Source of the DNA: Salarchaeum sp. JOR-1
Lineage (GTDB): Archaea > Halobacteriota > Halobacteria > Halobacteriales > Halobacteriaceae
Direction of reading: 5' to 3'
Assembly (NCBI RefSeq): GCF_007833275.1
Contig: NZ_CP042241.1
Coordinates: 868,001-932,000, forward strand
DNA length: 64,000 nt
Part shown: in pieces, positions 16,617 through 24,271 of the stretch
Layout: each line of letters starts with the position of its first letter
Numbering within the stretch: the stretch's first letter is position 1
Made by a program: the position numbers and the translations under genes
The notes under the pieces: model-generated
What the model saw: the letters and a program-made list of their open reading frames with translations, nothing else
What the model was told of the DNA's origin: nothing
The model's database searches: none

Positions 16617-17807
16617 TCACGCGGACGCGAGCGCGTCGAGGCGTTCCGCGCCGGCGCGGGTTCCCTTCGCGAGCAGTACGTCACCCGCGCGGAGCGCCGT
16701 GTCGGGACCGGGCTGCACCACCCACTCGTCGTCGGTGTCCGGTCGCCGCACGGCGATGACGCGCATTCCCGTCTCGGTCTTCACCGCGCGCTCGCCGAGC
16801 GTCGTTCCGTCGAGCGCGCTCCCCGCGTCGACCGTCTGCCGGACGATAACCTCGTCTGACTCCTCGACTGCCTCCTGTACGACGACGTGCGTGTCCAGTC
16901 CGCGGAGGACGCCCTCGCTGATTTCGAGCGCGGCGTCGCTGATGACCTCCGTCGCGGTCGCGAGGTGCACCAGCCCCCGCAACTGGACGGGGTCGGGTAC
17001 GTCCGCCGCCGCCCCCAGCGTCCACGCCTCGAAGCGCGACTTCAGCGCGTCCACCTCGGCTTCGAGTTCCACGACCTCCTCGGCTATCTCCGTCGAGTCG
17101 AACAGCACGCTCCCGTACGCGAGGTCGACGGCGAGCTCGCTCATGTTCTTCATCAACACGAGCGAATCGACGGCGCGTTCGAGGTCCGCGATGTCCGGTT
17201 CTACGGGTTCTGGCGGCTGGTACGCTCGTCCGGTCGCGGTCTCCACCACGCCGCCGATGGTCTCTCCGGGGCCGCGAAGGAGGAGTACGTCACCGGCCTC
17301 GAACGCCGTCTCCCGGTCGGGATTGAGAAGCCAGTCGCCACCCCGCCGGACGGCGATGACGCGCACGCCCGTCTCGGTTTCGAGGTTCACGTCCGCGAAC
17401 GTCCGGCCCGCGTACGCGGAGTCGGGCGAGAGTTCCGCGCGCACCAGCGTCTCCACGGCCTCCGGGAGCGCCGACCGAATCGCCTCCGGCAGCCCGATGT
17501 CATCCAGCACGATTTTCGCGATGTCACCCGCGGCGTCGCTCACCTTCTCCGCCGCCCCCGTAATGCCGAGCACGGGCGCGAGCGACTCCACCTCCTCGGG
17601 GTTGCGCGCCGCCATCATCACGCTCATCCGCGCCCGCATCTGCAACACGTCCATGCGTTCTTCCAGCGCGAGCACTTCCTCGGCAACGTCGTCGCTCCCG
17701 TGGAGAACCGCCGAGTACGAGAGGTCGATGAGGAGTTCCGCGGTGTCCTTCATCTCCGCGAGGAGGTCTTTCACGCTCGCGGGCTCGTACTCGACGCGTC
17801 CGCTCAT
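16617..17807 (-). CDS. Tandem PhoU/TrkA-C (RCK_C) protein
   Basis: A 396-residue cytosolic protein made of two similar halves, each a PhoU-like helical part followed by an RCK_C/TrkA-C ligand-binding domain. The first RCK_C includes SAYAGRTFADVNLETETGVRVIAVRRGG, the second GSALDGTTLGERAVKTETGMRVIAVRRPD (each quoted only in part by its shared core, ETG-RVIAVRR). Such proteins accompany potassium channels or transporters and probably sense a nucleotide; no channel gene is adjacent here. ATG 17807 (MSGRVEYEPAS) was chosen because the large open frame beyond it is antisense to citrate synthase. The gene is divergent from citZ across 87 bases. Confidence 0.86.
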   Translation of the reverse strand: MSGRVEYEPASVKDLLAEMKDTAELLIDLSYSAVLHGSDDVAEEVLALEERMDVLQMRARMSVMMAARNPEEVESLAPVLGITGAAEKVSDAAGDIAKIVLDDIGLPEAIRSALPEAVETLVRAELSPDSAYAGRTFADVNLETETGVRVIAVRRGGDWLLNPDRETAFEAGDVLLLRGPGETIGGVVETATGRAYQPPEPVEPDIADLERAVDSLVLMKNMSELAVDLAYGSVLFDSTEIAEEVVELEAEVDALKSRFEAWTLGAAADVPDPVQLRGLVHLATATEVISDAALEISEGVLRGLDTHVVVQEAVEESDEVIVRQTVDAGSALDGTTLGERAVKTETGMRVIAVRRPDTDDEWVVQPGPDTALRAGDVLLAKGTRAGAERLDALASA

Positions 17808-17894
17808 GCACTCGGATTCAGCGGCCGCGAATAAAAACCCTCGCGCGCTTCCTAATAGACAATCCTTTTGAAAGACCGCGAAGAACCCCTGGCT

Positions 17895-19046
17895 ATGGCA
17901 GACGAACTTCACAAGGGGCTTGAAGGCGTGCTCGTCGCCGAGTCCTCGCTGAGTTACATCGACGGTGACGAGGGTAAACTCGTCTACCGTGGGTACACCA
18001 TCGAGGATCTCGCCGAGAACGCGAGCTACGAGGAAGTCCTCTACCTCCTCTGGCACGGCGAACTTCCGACCCGAGCGGAACTCGACACGTTCGAGTCCGA
18101 GATGGCCGCCGAACGCGACATCGACGACGCCGTCGTCGACCTCCTCCGCGACCTCGTGGACGCGGACGAAGACCCGATGAACGCGCTCCGGACCGCCGTC
18201 AGCCAGCTTTCCGCGTACGAACCCGAGGACGACGCCGACCCCGAAGACCTCGACGCGAGCCTCCGGAAGGGCCGCCGCATCACCGCGAAAATCCCGACTA
18301 TCCTCGCGGCCTACGACCGCCTCCGCCGCGGCGAAGACGTGGTCGAGCCCCGCGAGGATCTCGGGCACGCCGCGAACTTCCTCTACATGTTCACCGGCGA
18401 GGAACCCGACGACGTGGCCGCCGAGACGTTCGACATGGCGCTCACGCTCCACGCCGACCACGGCCTGAACGCCTCTACGTTCACGAGCATGGTCGTCGCC
18501 TCGACGCTCGCGGACATGTACTCCTCCGTCACCGGCGGCATCGGCGCGCTCTCCGGCAGCCTCCACGGCGGCGCGAACCAGGATGTCATGGAACTCCTCG
18601 TCGAAGTCGAGGAGTCCGGCAAGGATCCCCTCAAGTGGGTGGACGACGCTATCGCGGACGGCCTCCGCGTCCCCGGCTGGGGGCACCGCGTCTACAACGT
18701 CAAAGACCCGCGCGCCGTCATCCTCGAACGCAAATCGAAGGATCTCGGGAACGCGAGCGGCGAGAAGAAGTGGTACGACATCGCCCACGACATCGAGCAG
18801 TACCTCGTGGAGGAGAAGAACTTCGACGAGAAGGGACTCGCCCCCAACGTCGACTTCTACTCCGGCACCGTCTACTACCAGCTCGGCATCCCCCTCGACC
18901 TCTACACGCCCATCTTCGCCATGAGTCGCGTCGGCGGCTGGGTCGGCCACGTCCTCGAATACCAGGAGGACAACCGCCTCATCCGCCCGCGCGGCCGCTA
19001 CATCGGCGACAAGAACAACGACTGGACGCCGATCGACGAACGGTAG
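17895..19046 (+). CDS. gltA: Citrate synthase
   Basis: Condenses acetyl-CoA with oxaloacetate to citrate, the entry step of the citric acid and glyoxylate cycles. The 383-residue protein carries the three catalytic residues in family motifs: His in GSLHGGANQ, His in VPGWGHRVYN, and Asp in NVDFYSG. GLEGVLVAESSLSYIDG and YRGYTIEDLA at the N-terminus are typical of archaeal and Gram-positive enzymes. ATG 17895 begins MADELHKGL; the earlier start at 17868 would overlap the promoter. In this genome it would use the acetyl-CoA made by the two Acs enzymes near 45 and 49 kb. Confidence 0.96.
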   Translation: MADELHKGLEGVLVAESSLSYIDGDEGKLVYRGYTIEDLAENASYEEVLYLLWHGELPTRAELDTFESEMAAERDIDDAVVDLLRDLVDADEDPMNALRTAVSQLSAYEPEDDADPEDLDASLRKGRRITAKIPTILAAYDRLRRGEDVVEPREDLGHAANFLYMFTGEEPDDVAAETFDMALTLHADHGLNASTFTSMVVASTLADMYSSVTGGIGALSGSLHGGANQDVMELLVEVEESGKDPLKWVDDAIADGLRVPGWGHRVYNVKDPRAVILERKSKDLGNASGEKKWYDIAHDIEQYLVEEKNFDEKGLAPNVDFYSGTVYYQLGIPLDLYTPIFAMSRVGGWVGHVLEYQEDNRLIRPRGRYIGDKNNDWTPIDER

Positions 19047-19070
19047 GAATCGGACGACGTTCTTTTCCGA

Positions 19071-19796
19071 TTACGCGGCGAGTCGCTGAACGATGTCGCG
19101 CAGTTCTTCTTCGAGCCCGCTGGTGTCGGTGACGGTGAGTCGTTCGTAGCGCTCGTCGGCGTCCGCGAGCTCGGCGAACGCGCTGCCTCGGCGGTCGACT
19201 TCGACGACGAGGTCGAGGCTGTCCGATTTGGGGCGGGCGGTGACTTCGACTTCGTCCACGTCGCCGGCGAAGTCGCCGCCGCGGGGGCGGAAGTCGAACT
19301 CTTGAACGAAGTGGTGGCTGAACACGCCGCGGCCGGCGGCGGTTGGTTCGGCCGCGTGGACGGAGAAGCCGAGGGCGTCGAAGGCGTCCAGCACCGCGCC
19401 GAGGCGGTCGCCGGGTTCGACGTGGAGGTGGTCGGTGTCGTCGGGGTCGAGCGCCCAGTCGATGTCGAGCCCGGTTTCCACCCAGACCTTGGTGCGGCCG
19501 AGCGTCACCGGCGTGTCGTAGGGGATGTCGATGGTCGCGTCGAACGTGCGGTCGTCGTCGGGGGTGATGGTGAACGATTCGGTGAGGCGCTGTTTCGAGA
19601 CGACGCCGGTGTCGTAGCCGTCTTCGGTGTGGTAGCGGGTTTCGAGCGCGAAGTAGATGCCGTCGACGTCCTGTTCGCTGTCGCCGCCGGCGACGCGGAC
19701 TTCGACGTCCACGGAGTCGCCCGCGGTGACGGTGTCGGAGGGGAAGACGGTGTCGACGGTCGCTGCGCCGATGCCGACGCGGGAGAGTACGTCCAT
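19071..19796 (-). CDS. Spo0M-like arrestin-fold protein
   Basis: A 241-residue protein of the sporulation-control Spo0M family, which in archaea is unrelated to sporulation and of unknown role. The N-terminal arrestin-like half (VGIGAATVDTVFPSDTV, AGDSVDVEVRV, GIYFALETRY) and the later FSHHFVQEFDFRPRG block are family hallmarks. ATG 19796 (MDVLSRVGIG) matches the family start; a TATAAA read as TTTATA on this strand at 19821-19826 gives leaderless spacing. It is convergent with citrate synthase. Confidence 0.87.
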   Translation of the reverse strand: MDVLSRVGIGAATVDTVFPSDTVTAGDSVDVEVRVAGGDSEQDVDGIYFALETRYHTEDGYDTGVVSKQRLTESFTITPDDDRTFDATIDIPYDTPVTLGRTKVWVETGLDIDWALDPDDTDHLHVEPGDRLGAVLDAFDALGFSVHAAEPTAAGRGVFSHHFVQEFDFRPRGGDFAGDVDEVEVTARPKSDSLDLVVEVDRRGSAFAELADADERYERLTVTDTSGLEEELRDIVQRLAA

Positions 19797-19805
19797 GTCC
19801 CTCAC

Positions 19806-20069
19806 TGGGGCGTCTCGTCGTATAAACGTTCACCGCCCCGGCGCCGGCAGACCACCCCGGTGAAACTGAACGCGTCCGGTGTACCCGCCGGACATGGAGT
19901 TGCCTGGCCGTCCGGAAGTCGTTTGGCGGTTGGCGAAAACCGCCCGCGCTCCACTTTCACTCCGCTTCCCGCGGGTTTATGATTCGCCCGGGCGTAGGCG
20001 TGAGTGGAGTCACACGCTCCCTCTCCCCTATACCGCTATTCTTACTGTAGCCCCTGCTCTCTCCCCCGT
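19806..20069 (+). other. 264-base intergenic region before ilvA
   Basis: The longest gene-free stretch in the window. It holds the TATA box for the Spo0M-like gene at its left end, a 7-bp hairpin GGCGGTT/AACCGCC (19925-19944), and TATA-like GGTTTATG near 19973 and CCTATACC near 20030 for ilvA. If the first of these is used, ilvA has a leader of about 70 bases. I see no further feature. Confidence 0.4.
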
Positions 20070-21281
20070 ATGCTCGAACTCGCGGACGTGCTCGAAGCCG
20101 AAGACCGCGTGAGCGACGTCGCCCGCCACACGCCGCTCGACTACTCGCACACGTTCTCCGACATCACCGGCGCGGAAGTCCACCTGAAACTGGAGTGCTT
20201 CCAGCGAACCGGGTCGTTCAAGATCCGGGGGGCGGCGAACCGCATCCGCACGCTCTCCGAGGAGGAGGCGGATGCGGGCGTCGTCACCGCCAGCGCCGGC
20301 AACCACGCGCAGGGCGTCGCGCTCGCCGCCAGCCGCTCCGGCGTGGACGCGAAGGTCGTGATGCCCGAGACCGCGCCTATCTCGAAAATCAAGGCGACCC
20401 GGAGTTACGGCGCGGAGGTCGTCCTGCACGGCGTGGACTACGACGCCGCCCAGGAGCGCGCGCACGAACTCGAATCCCAGGAGGGCCGGACGTACGTCCA
20501 CGCGTTCGACGACGAGCGCGTGATGGCGGGCCAGGGAACCATCGGCCTCGAAATCCTCGACCACCTCCCCGAGGTCGAGACGGTCGTCGTCCCCATCGGC
20601 GGCGGCGGCCTCATCTCCGGCATCGCCACCGCCATCAAGGCCCGCAGCCCCGACACGCGGGTCGTCGGCGTGCAGGCCGACGGCGCGTCGACCGTCGCGC
20701 AGTCCCTCCGGAAGGGAAGCCCGGAAGCCATCGACTCCGTGGACACCATCGCGGACGGCATCGCCGTGCGGCGGGTCGGCGAGCAGACGTTCCCCGTCAT
20801 CCGCGAGCGCGTGGACGACGTGGTCACCGTCACTGACGACGAGATCGCGAGCGCGCTCACGATGCTCCTCGAACGCGGGAAGACGCTGGTCGAGGGTGCG
20901 GGCGCGGTGCCGCTCGCCGCGCTCCTCGAAGGCAAGTTCGTCTACGAGAAGGACGAGGTCATCGTCCCCGCGCTCTGCGGCGGGAACATCGACCTCAACC
21001 TCCTCACCACCGTCATCACGCGCGGACTGGTCGCGTCCGGCCGCTACATCAAGATTCGCACCGTCCTCAAGGACCGGCCCGGCGCGCTCGACGACCTCAT
21101 CGAGGTGCTCAGCGACGCCCGCGCGAACATCTACGCCATCCAGCACGACCGCACCAACCGCGACATCGCGATGAACGCCGCCGAAGTCGAACTCGACCTC
21201 GAAACCCGCGGCGAAGACCACGTCGAGGAACTCCTCGACAGCCTCCGCGAACGCGGCTACGACGTCGAAGTCCTCGTCTGA
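20070..21281 (+). CDS. ilvA: Threonine ammonia-lyase with C-terminal ACT domain
   Basis: Deaminates threonine to 2-oxobutanoate and ammonia, the first step of isoleucine synthesis (biosynthetic) or threonine breakdown (catabolic). The 403-residue PLP protein shows the lysine motif RTGSFKIRGAANRI, SAGNHAQGVALAA, the glycine-rich IGGGGLISG, and a C-terminal ACT domain (from about 330; RPGALDDLIEVLSDARANIYAI) for allosteric control. The short single-ACT form is common to catabolic-type and archaeal enzymes. ATG 20070 begins MLELADVLEAEDRV. A RidA gene lies 0.9 kb downstream, matching the toxic enamine this enzyme releases. Confidence 0.94.
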   Translation: MLELADVLEAEDRVSDVARHTPLDYSHTFSDITGAEVHLKLECFQRTGSFKIRGAANRIRTLSEEEADAGVVTASAGNHAQGVALAASRSGVDAKVVMPETAPISKIKATRSYGAEVVLHGVDYDAAQERAHELESQEGRTYVHAFDDERVMAGQGTIGLEILDHLPEVETVVVPIGGGGLISGIATAIKARSPDTRVVGVQADGASTVAQSLRKGSPEAIDSVDTIADGIAVRRVGEQTFPVIRERVDDVVTVTDDEIASALTMLLERGKTLVEGAGAVPLAALLEGKFVYEKDEVIVPALCGGNIDLNLLTTVITRGLVASGRYIKIRTVLKDRPGALDDLIEVLSDARANIYAIQHDRTNRDIAMNAAEVELDLETRGEDHVEELLDSLRERGYDVEVLV

Positions 21282-21282
21282 G

Positions 21283-22128
21283 CTATCGCGTAATCCCGTA
21301 CGTCACGGTGAGGAATTTCCCGCCGAGCAGCCACATCTCGTGGGTCGCCACCACCGGCCCGTCGCCGGGTGCGTCCGGCGCGTTCGTGGCGTCCGCCGGC
21401 CACACCGTGAACGTCTGCTCCATCGGCAGCCAGAACCCCGTTCCACCGCGCACCCAGTAGAGCCCGGGGTCGCCGGGCGCGCGCGTCGTCAACCGCAAGC
21501 CGTCACCCCGCGCGCTGTCCGTCGCGACCGATTCGAGGTGGAGTACCGTCGAGAGGTTCCCGCCCGGGAGGGGGGCGGCGATGTTCACGAAGCGCTCGTT
21601 TCGCGCGTCGTGGTGGGCGTAGAGCGCGACGAACACTGCCTCGCCGGTGTCAGGGTCGGTGCGTATCCACGCTCGCGCGCCGGGCCGCGGGTCGGCGTCG
21701 GGGTCGATGGGGACGAACCGGCTCTCCAGGGTTCGCGTCCCGGCGTCCCCGGGTGCGGGGAGGTTCAGTTGCTGGATGTGGGTCGTGAGGGGGGCGGCGA
21801 GTCGCGCGCCGGTGCGGAACGGCCGGTGCCAGCGCGCGCGGTAGGTCATTTCGAAGTCGCTCGTCGTCTCGTAGAACGCGCGGATGTCGGGGGCGACGCG
21901 GTCGGTGTCGAAGTCCGGGCGCGCGAACGCGTCGAAGTCGTCCATCTCGCCTGCGGGTGTCGCCGCGTTGTCGTCCACGAGACCCGCGCGCTCTGGAAAT
22001 CCGGAGCCGATGCGACTGCCGCCGTCCACGGGGCTGAACGGGATCCCGCGCGCCCGCGAGCGGGACTCGGCGACGCCCGCCAGCCCGACGAGTCCTGCGA
22101 GAGCACCGCCCGTTCTCCACTTGTTCAT
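21283..22128 (-). CDS. Membrane-anchored hypothetical protein
   Basis: A 281-residue protein with one hydrophobic N-terminal segment (GALAGLVGLAGVAE) and a soluble remainder. Blocks such as FYETTSDFEMTYRARWHRPFR and LPMEQTFTVWP look like a conserved haloarchaeal family, but I cannot name it. The abundance of beta-type residues suggests a lipid- or ligand-binding sandwich outside the membrane; that is a guess. It is convergent with ilvA with one base between the stops and divergent from ridA. Confidence 0.7.
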   Translation of the reverse strand: MNKWRTGGALAGLVGLAGVAESRSRARGIPFSPVDGGSRIGSGFPERAGLVDDNAATPAGEMDDFDAFARPDFDTDRVAPDIRAFYETTSDFEMTYRARWHRPFRTGARLAAPLTTHIQQLNLPAPGDAGTRTLESRFVPIDPDADPRPGARAWIRTDPDTGEAVFVALYAHHDARNERFVNIAAPLPGGNLSTVLHLESVATDSARGDGLRLTTRAPGDPGLYWVRGGTGFWLPMEQTFTVWPADATNAPDAPGDGPVVATHEMWLLGGKFLTVTYGITR

Positions 22129-22208
22129 ACTCTCAGTTTGCGGTGGTTCGGCATCAGGTCGGCGGCTAGTCGCGGGGAGTTAAGTCCTCCCGTGGCGTCC
22201 CTTCGGGT

Positions 22209-22589
22209 ATGAAGCGAACGATCTCCACCGGTGACGCACCCGAGGCCGTCGGCGCGTACAGTCAGGCGACGACGGACGGCGACCTCGTGTTCACCGCCGG
22301 CCAGATTCCGATGACGCCGGACGGCGACCTGCTCGACGACGAACCCATCGCCACCCAGACCCGGCAGAGCCTCGAAAACGTGAAAGCCATCCTCGAAGAG
22401 GAAGGCCTCACCACCCAGGACGTGCTCAAGACGACGGTGTTCCTCGCTGACATCGACGACTTCGACGAGATGAACGAGACGTACGAGGAGTACTTCCAGG
22501 ACAACCCGCCCGCGCGGAGCGCCGTGCAGGCGGGCGCGCTTCCGAAGGGTGTCGGCGTCGAGATCGAAGCCATCGCCACCCGCGACTAG
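22209..22589 (+). CDS. ridA: RidA-family enamine/imine deaminase
   Basis: Hydrolyses reactive 2-aminoacrylate/2-aminocrotonate released by PLP enzymes such as threonine ammonia-lyase. The 126-residue protein contains the family motifs VGAYSQA, FTAGQIPM, NVKAILEEEG, DFDEMNETYEEYF and ARSAVQAGALPKGVGVEIEA; the Arg in PARSAV is the substrate-binding residue. Trimeric and cytosolic in the family. Its closeness to ilvA, with only an opposite-strand gene between, fits a functional link. The stop codon is directly followed by the ATG of a small membrane protein. Confidence 0.94.
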   Translation: MKRTISTGDAPEAVGAYSQATTDGDLVFTAGQIPMTPDGDLLDDEPIATQTRQSLENVKAILEEEGLTTQDVLKTTVFLADIDDFDEMNETYEEYFQDNPPARSAVQAGALPKGVGVEIEAIATRD

Positions 22590-22775
22590 ATGAACCGCGC
22601 CGCCGCCGTCTGGGGGCTCGTCGGCGCGCTCGCGTTCCTCGTTCTCGCGCAGGCGTATCGCCTCGCCACCGGCGACGGCCCCGGCCTCCCCGTCCTGCTC
22701 GGCGTCGCCCTCGCGGTCTTCCTCGCCACCGCGCTCACCGTCCCCGCCGTCGCCGCCCGAATGAGAAGGGTTTAA
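22590..22775 (+). CDS. Small membrane protein downstream of ridA
   Basis: A 61-residue protein with two hydrophobic segments (about 7-24 and 33-53) and a basic C-terminus (ARMRRV). The ATG follows the ridA stop with no gap (TAGATG), so it is almost certainly co-translated. The TATA box of the next tRNA gene overlaps its stop codon. No family recognised. Confidence 0.65.
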   Translation: MNRAAAVWGLVGALAFLVLAQAYRLATGDGPGLPVLLGVALAVFLATALTVPAVAARMRRV

Positions 22776-22776
22776 A
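22771..22776 (+). promoter_or_regulatory. TATA box of the tRNA-Ser gene
   Basis: TTTAAA overlaps the TAA stop (22773-22775) of the preceding small gene and lies 28 bases before the tRNA 5' end. Confidence 0.6.
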
Positions 22777-22804
22777 CGCCGGAGTCGGCTACGAAGTGGT
22801 GTAA

Positions 22805-22886
22805 GCCGGGATGGCCGAATGGCAAAGCGCACGCCTGGAAAGCGTGTCCCCTTACGGGGTTCTGGGTTCAAATCCCAGTCCCGGCG
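22805..22886 (+). tRNA. tRNA-Ser (anticodon GGA)
   Basis: The acceptor stem GCCGGGA (22805-22811) pairs with TCCCGGC (22879-22885) and is followed by discriminator G at 22886. The anticodon stem CACGC/GCGTG encloses loop CTGGAAA, giving anticodon GGA at 22837-22839, which reads UCC/UCU. A long variable arm (CCCC..GGGG) marks a class II tRNA, as expected for serine. The T arm is CTGGG-TTCAAAT-CCCAG. CCA is not encoded. No intron is seen. Confidence 0.97.
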
Positions 22887-22934
22887 CTTCTCTCTGACTC
22901 GCACCGCGGAGCAACGATTCCGTGTGTTTTCTCG

Positions 22935-23807
22935 TTACACCACGCCTGCGCCGTACGCGATGGCGGCGATGCCGGCGATGGTGGCGATAGCTGCACCGGC
23001 GTACGCGTACGTGTAGCGGCCGAAGGTTTCGACGAGTTCGCTTTCGGGTTTGTCGGAGACGATGAAGGTCTCGCCGTCGACGGGTTCGATGACGACGTCG
23101 TCGGGTTTGAGGGGGTGGGTGGCGGTGTCGGTGGCGCGGGCGTGCCCGAGGACGTAGACGTCGTCGCCGGGGGAGAGCGTGGCTTCGTAGTAGCGGCGTT
23201 CGCCGTGGGCGTTCCCGATGTCGATGACGTTCGTGACTGAGTCAGATTGCGTGGCGACGCCGGTTTCGCCGCGCACGAACGCCGCGATGCGTTCGGGGGG
23301 TTCGGCGTCCGGCGGGACGGTGGTTTCGGCGGAGAAGCCGTCGATGGCGGCGGTGACGCCGTCGACGGTGACGCCGGTGGAGAGGAAGCGGTCCACGTCG
23401 ACGGCGCTCACTTGAATGTCGTCGATGCCGGTTCCGGAGGACACGTCGTCAACGTGGGTGCCGACGTCGATGGTGACGCTGTCGGTGCCGTCGTCGAGCG
23501 TGAACGGTGTGGCGTAGACGCCTTCGGCGCGCGTCTCCCACATCTCGGTGTCGCCGCGTTCGTCCCACTCCTCGACTTCCCACGCGGAGACCACGGCGGG
23601 GTCGCCGCGGATGGGGGAGTCGAACGCGTTCTCGGTTCGGACCGTGCCTTTCAGTTCGACGCGTCCTTCCTCGCGGATGTCTCTCACGTCGGTGGTTTCG
23701 GTTCCTTCGACGAGCGCGCTCCGGCGGTGCTGGCGGCGGCCGTAGACGCCGGCGAACGCCGCAATCAGGAGGAGGACGACGCCGACGACGATGGGAAGGG
23801 CGGACAT
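22935..23807 (-). CDS. GIDE-domain-like membrane protein
   Basis: A 290-residue protein with one N-terminal membrane segment (PIVVGVVLLLIAAFAGVYG) and one or two near the C-terminus (YAYAGAAIATIAGIAAI). The central part (RVELKGTVRTENAFDSPI, then YYEATLSPGDDVYVLGHA) resembles the GIDE domain of eukaryotic mitochondrial E3 ligases and its prokaryotic relatives. There is no RING finger, so ligase activity is not implied. The role in haloarchaea is unknown. The ATG at 23807 precedes the first membrane segment. It is convergent with the tRNA gene. Confidence 0.75.
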   Translation of the reverse strand: MSALPIVVGVVLLLIAAFAGVYGRRQHRRSALVEGTETTDVRDIREEGRVELKGTVRTENAFDSPIRGDPAVVSAWEVEEWDERGDTEMWETRAEGVYATPFTLDDGTDSVTIDVGTHVDDVSSGTGIDDIQVSAVDVDRFLSTGVTVDGVTAAIDGFSAETTVPPDAEPPERIAAFVRGETGVATQSDSVTNVIDIGNAHGERRYYEATLSPGDDVYVLGHARATDTATHPLKPDDVVIEPVDGETFIVSDKPESELVETFGRYTYAYAGAAIATIAGIAAIAYGAGVV

Positions 23808-23854
23808 GCGTGGCTGGTTCTCCTCCGCGTTTCGACGTAAAACCAGGGGAGTGC

Positions 23855-24094
23855 TCAGATGTCCGTGTGGACGCGGACTTCCTCGCCGGTGACGGTGTCC
23901 ACGGCGTCGCCGCTCACGGTGTAGTCGTCCTCGCCTTTCTCCGTCCAGCCGAAGGCGGCGAGCACTGACTCACCGAGTCCGGGTTCGGGGTCGACCCAGG
24001 CGGTGTTGTCCTCGACTGCGGTGACGATGCCGAGCTGTTCGCCTTCGATGTCCACGAGGAACTTGCCCTCGTCATCCGGCGTGAGTGTCGCCAT
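23855..24094 (-). CDS. Small PRC-barrel-like protein
   Basis: A 79-residue acidic protein, MATLTPDDEGKFLVDIEG at its start, rich in short beta strands (QLGIVTAVEDNTAWVDPEPG). The strand pattern is like PRC-barrel-type domains seen in many haloarchaeal small proteins, but assignment is tentative. It is upstream of the GIDE-like gene in the same direction (47-base gap). An inverted repeat TGTGT-GA-ACACA lies about 70 bases upstream (24164-24175) in the region shared with the thermosome promoter. Confidence 0.6.
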   Translation of the reverse strand: MATLTPDDEGKFLVDIEGEQLGIVTAVEDNTAWVDPEPGLGESVLAAFGWTEKGEDDYTVSGDAVDTVTGEEVRVHTDI

Positions 24095-24235
24095 ATTTGG
24101 GGGTTCTCGGAGCGGCGTGAAAGGCGTGGTGGGCGGATCACGTGCCCCCGGATCGGACTGTACTGTGTGAACACACGACACGAATTCTGGGGGCTCCGGG
24201 CGTCTCACCGCCCTTCTCCCCCCTTCGGCCCAAGG

Positions 24236-24244
24236 TTTTATATA
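24236..24244 (+). promoter_or_regulatory. Strong TATA box of the thermosome gene
   Basis: TTTTATATA lies 27 bases before the ATG at 24272, one of the best TATA matches in the window, fitting a highly expressed leaderless chaperonin gene. Confidence 0.7.
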
Positions 24245-24271
24245 GAAGGACAAACAATCATTCGAGTAGCT

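Noticed and set aside
17808-18950. N-terminal extension of the PhoU/TrkA-C frame
   Set aside because: It is antisense to citrate synthase and has no domain. The conserved protein begins at ATG 17807.
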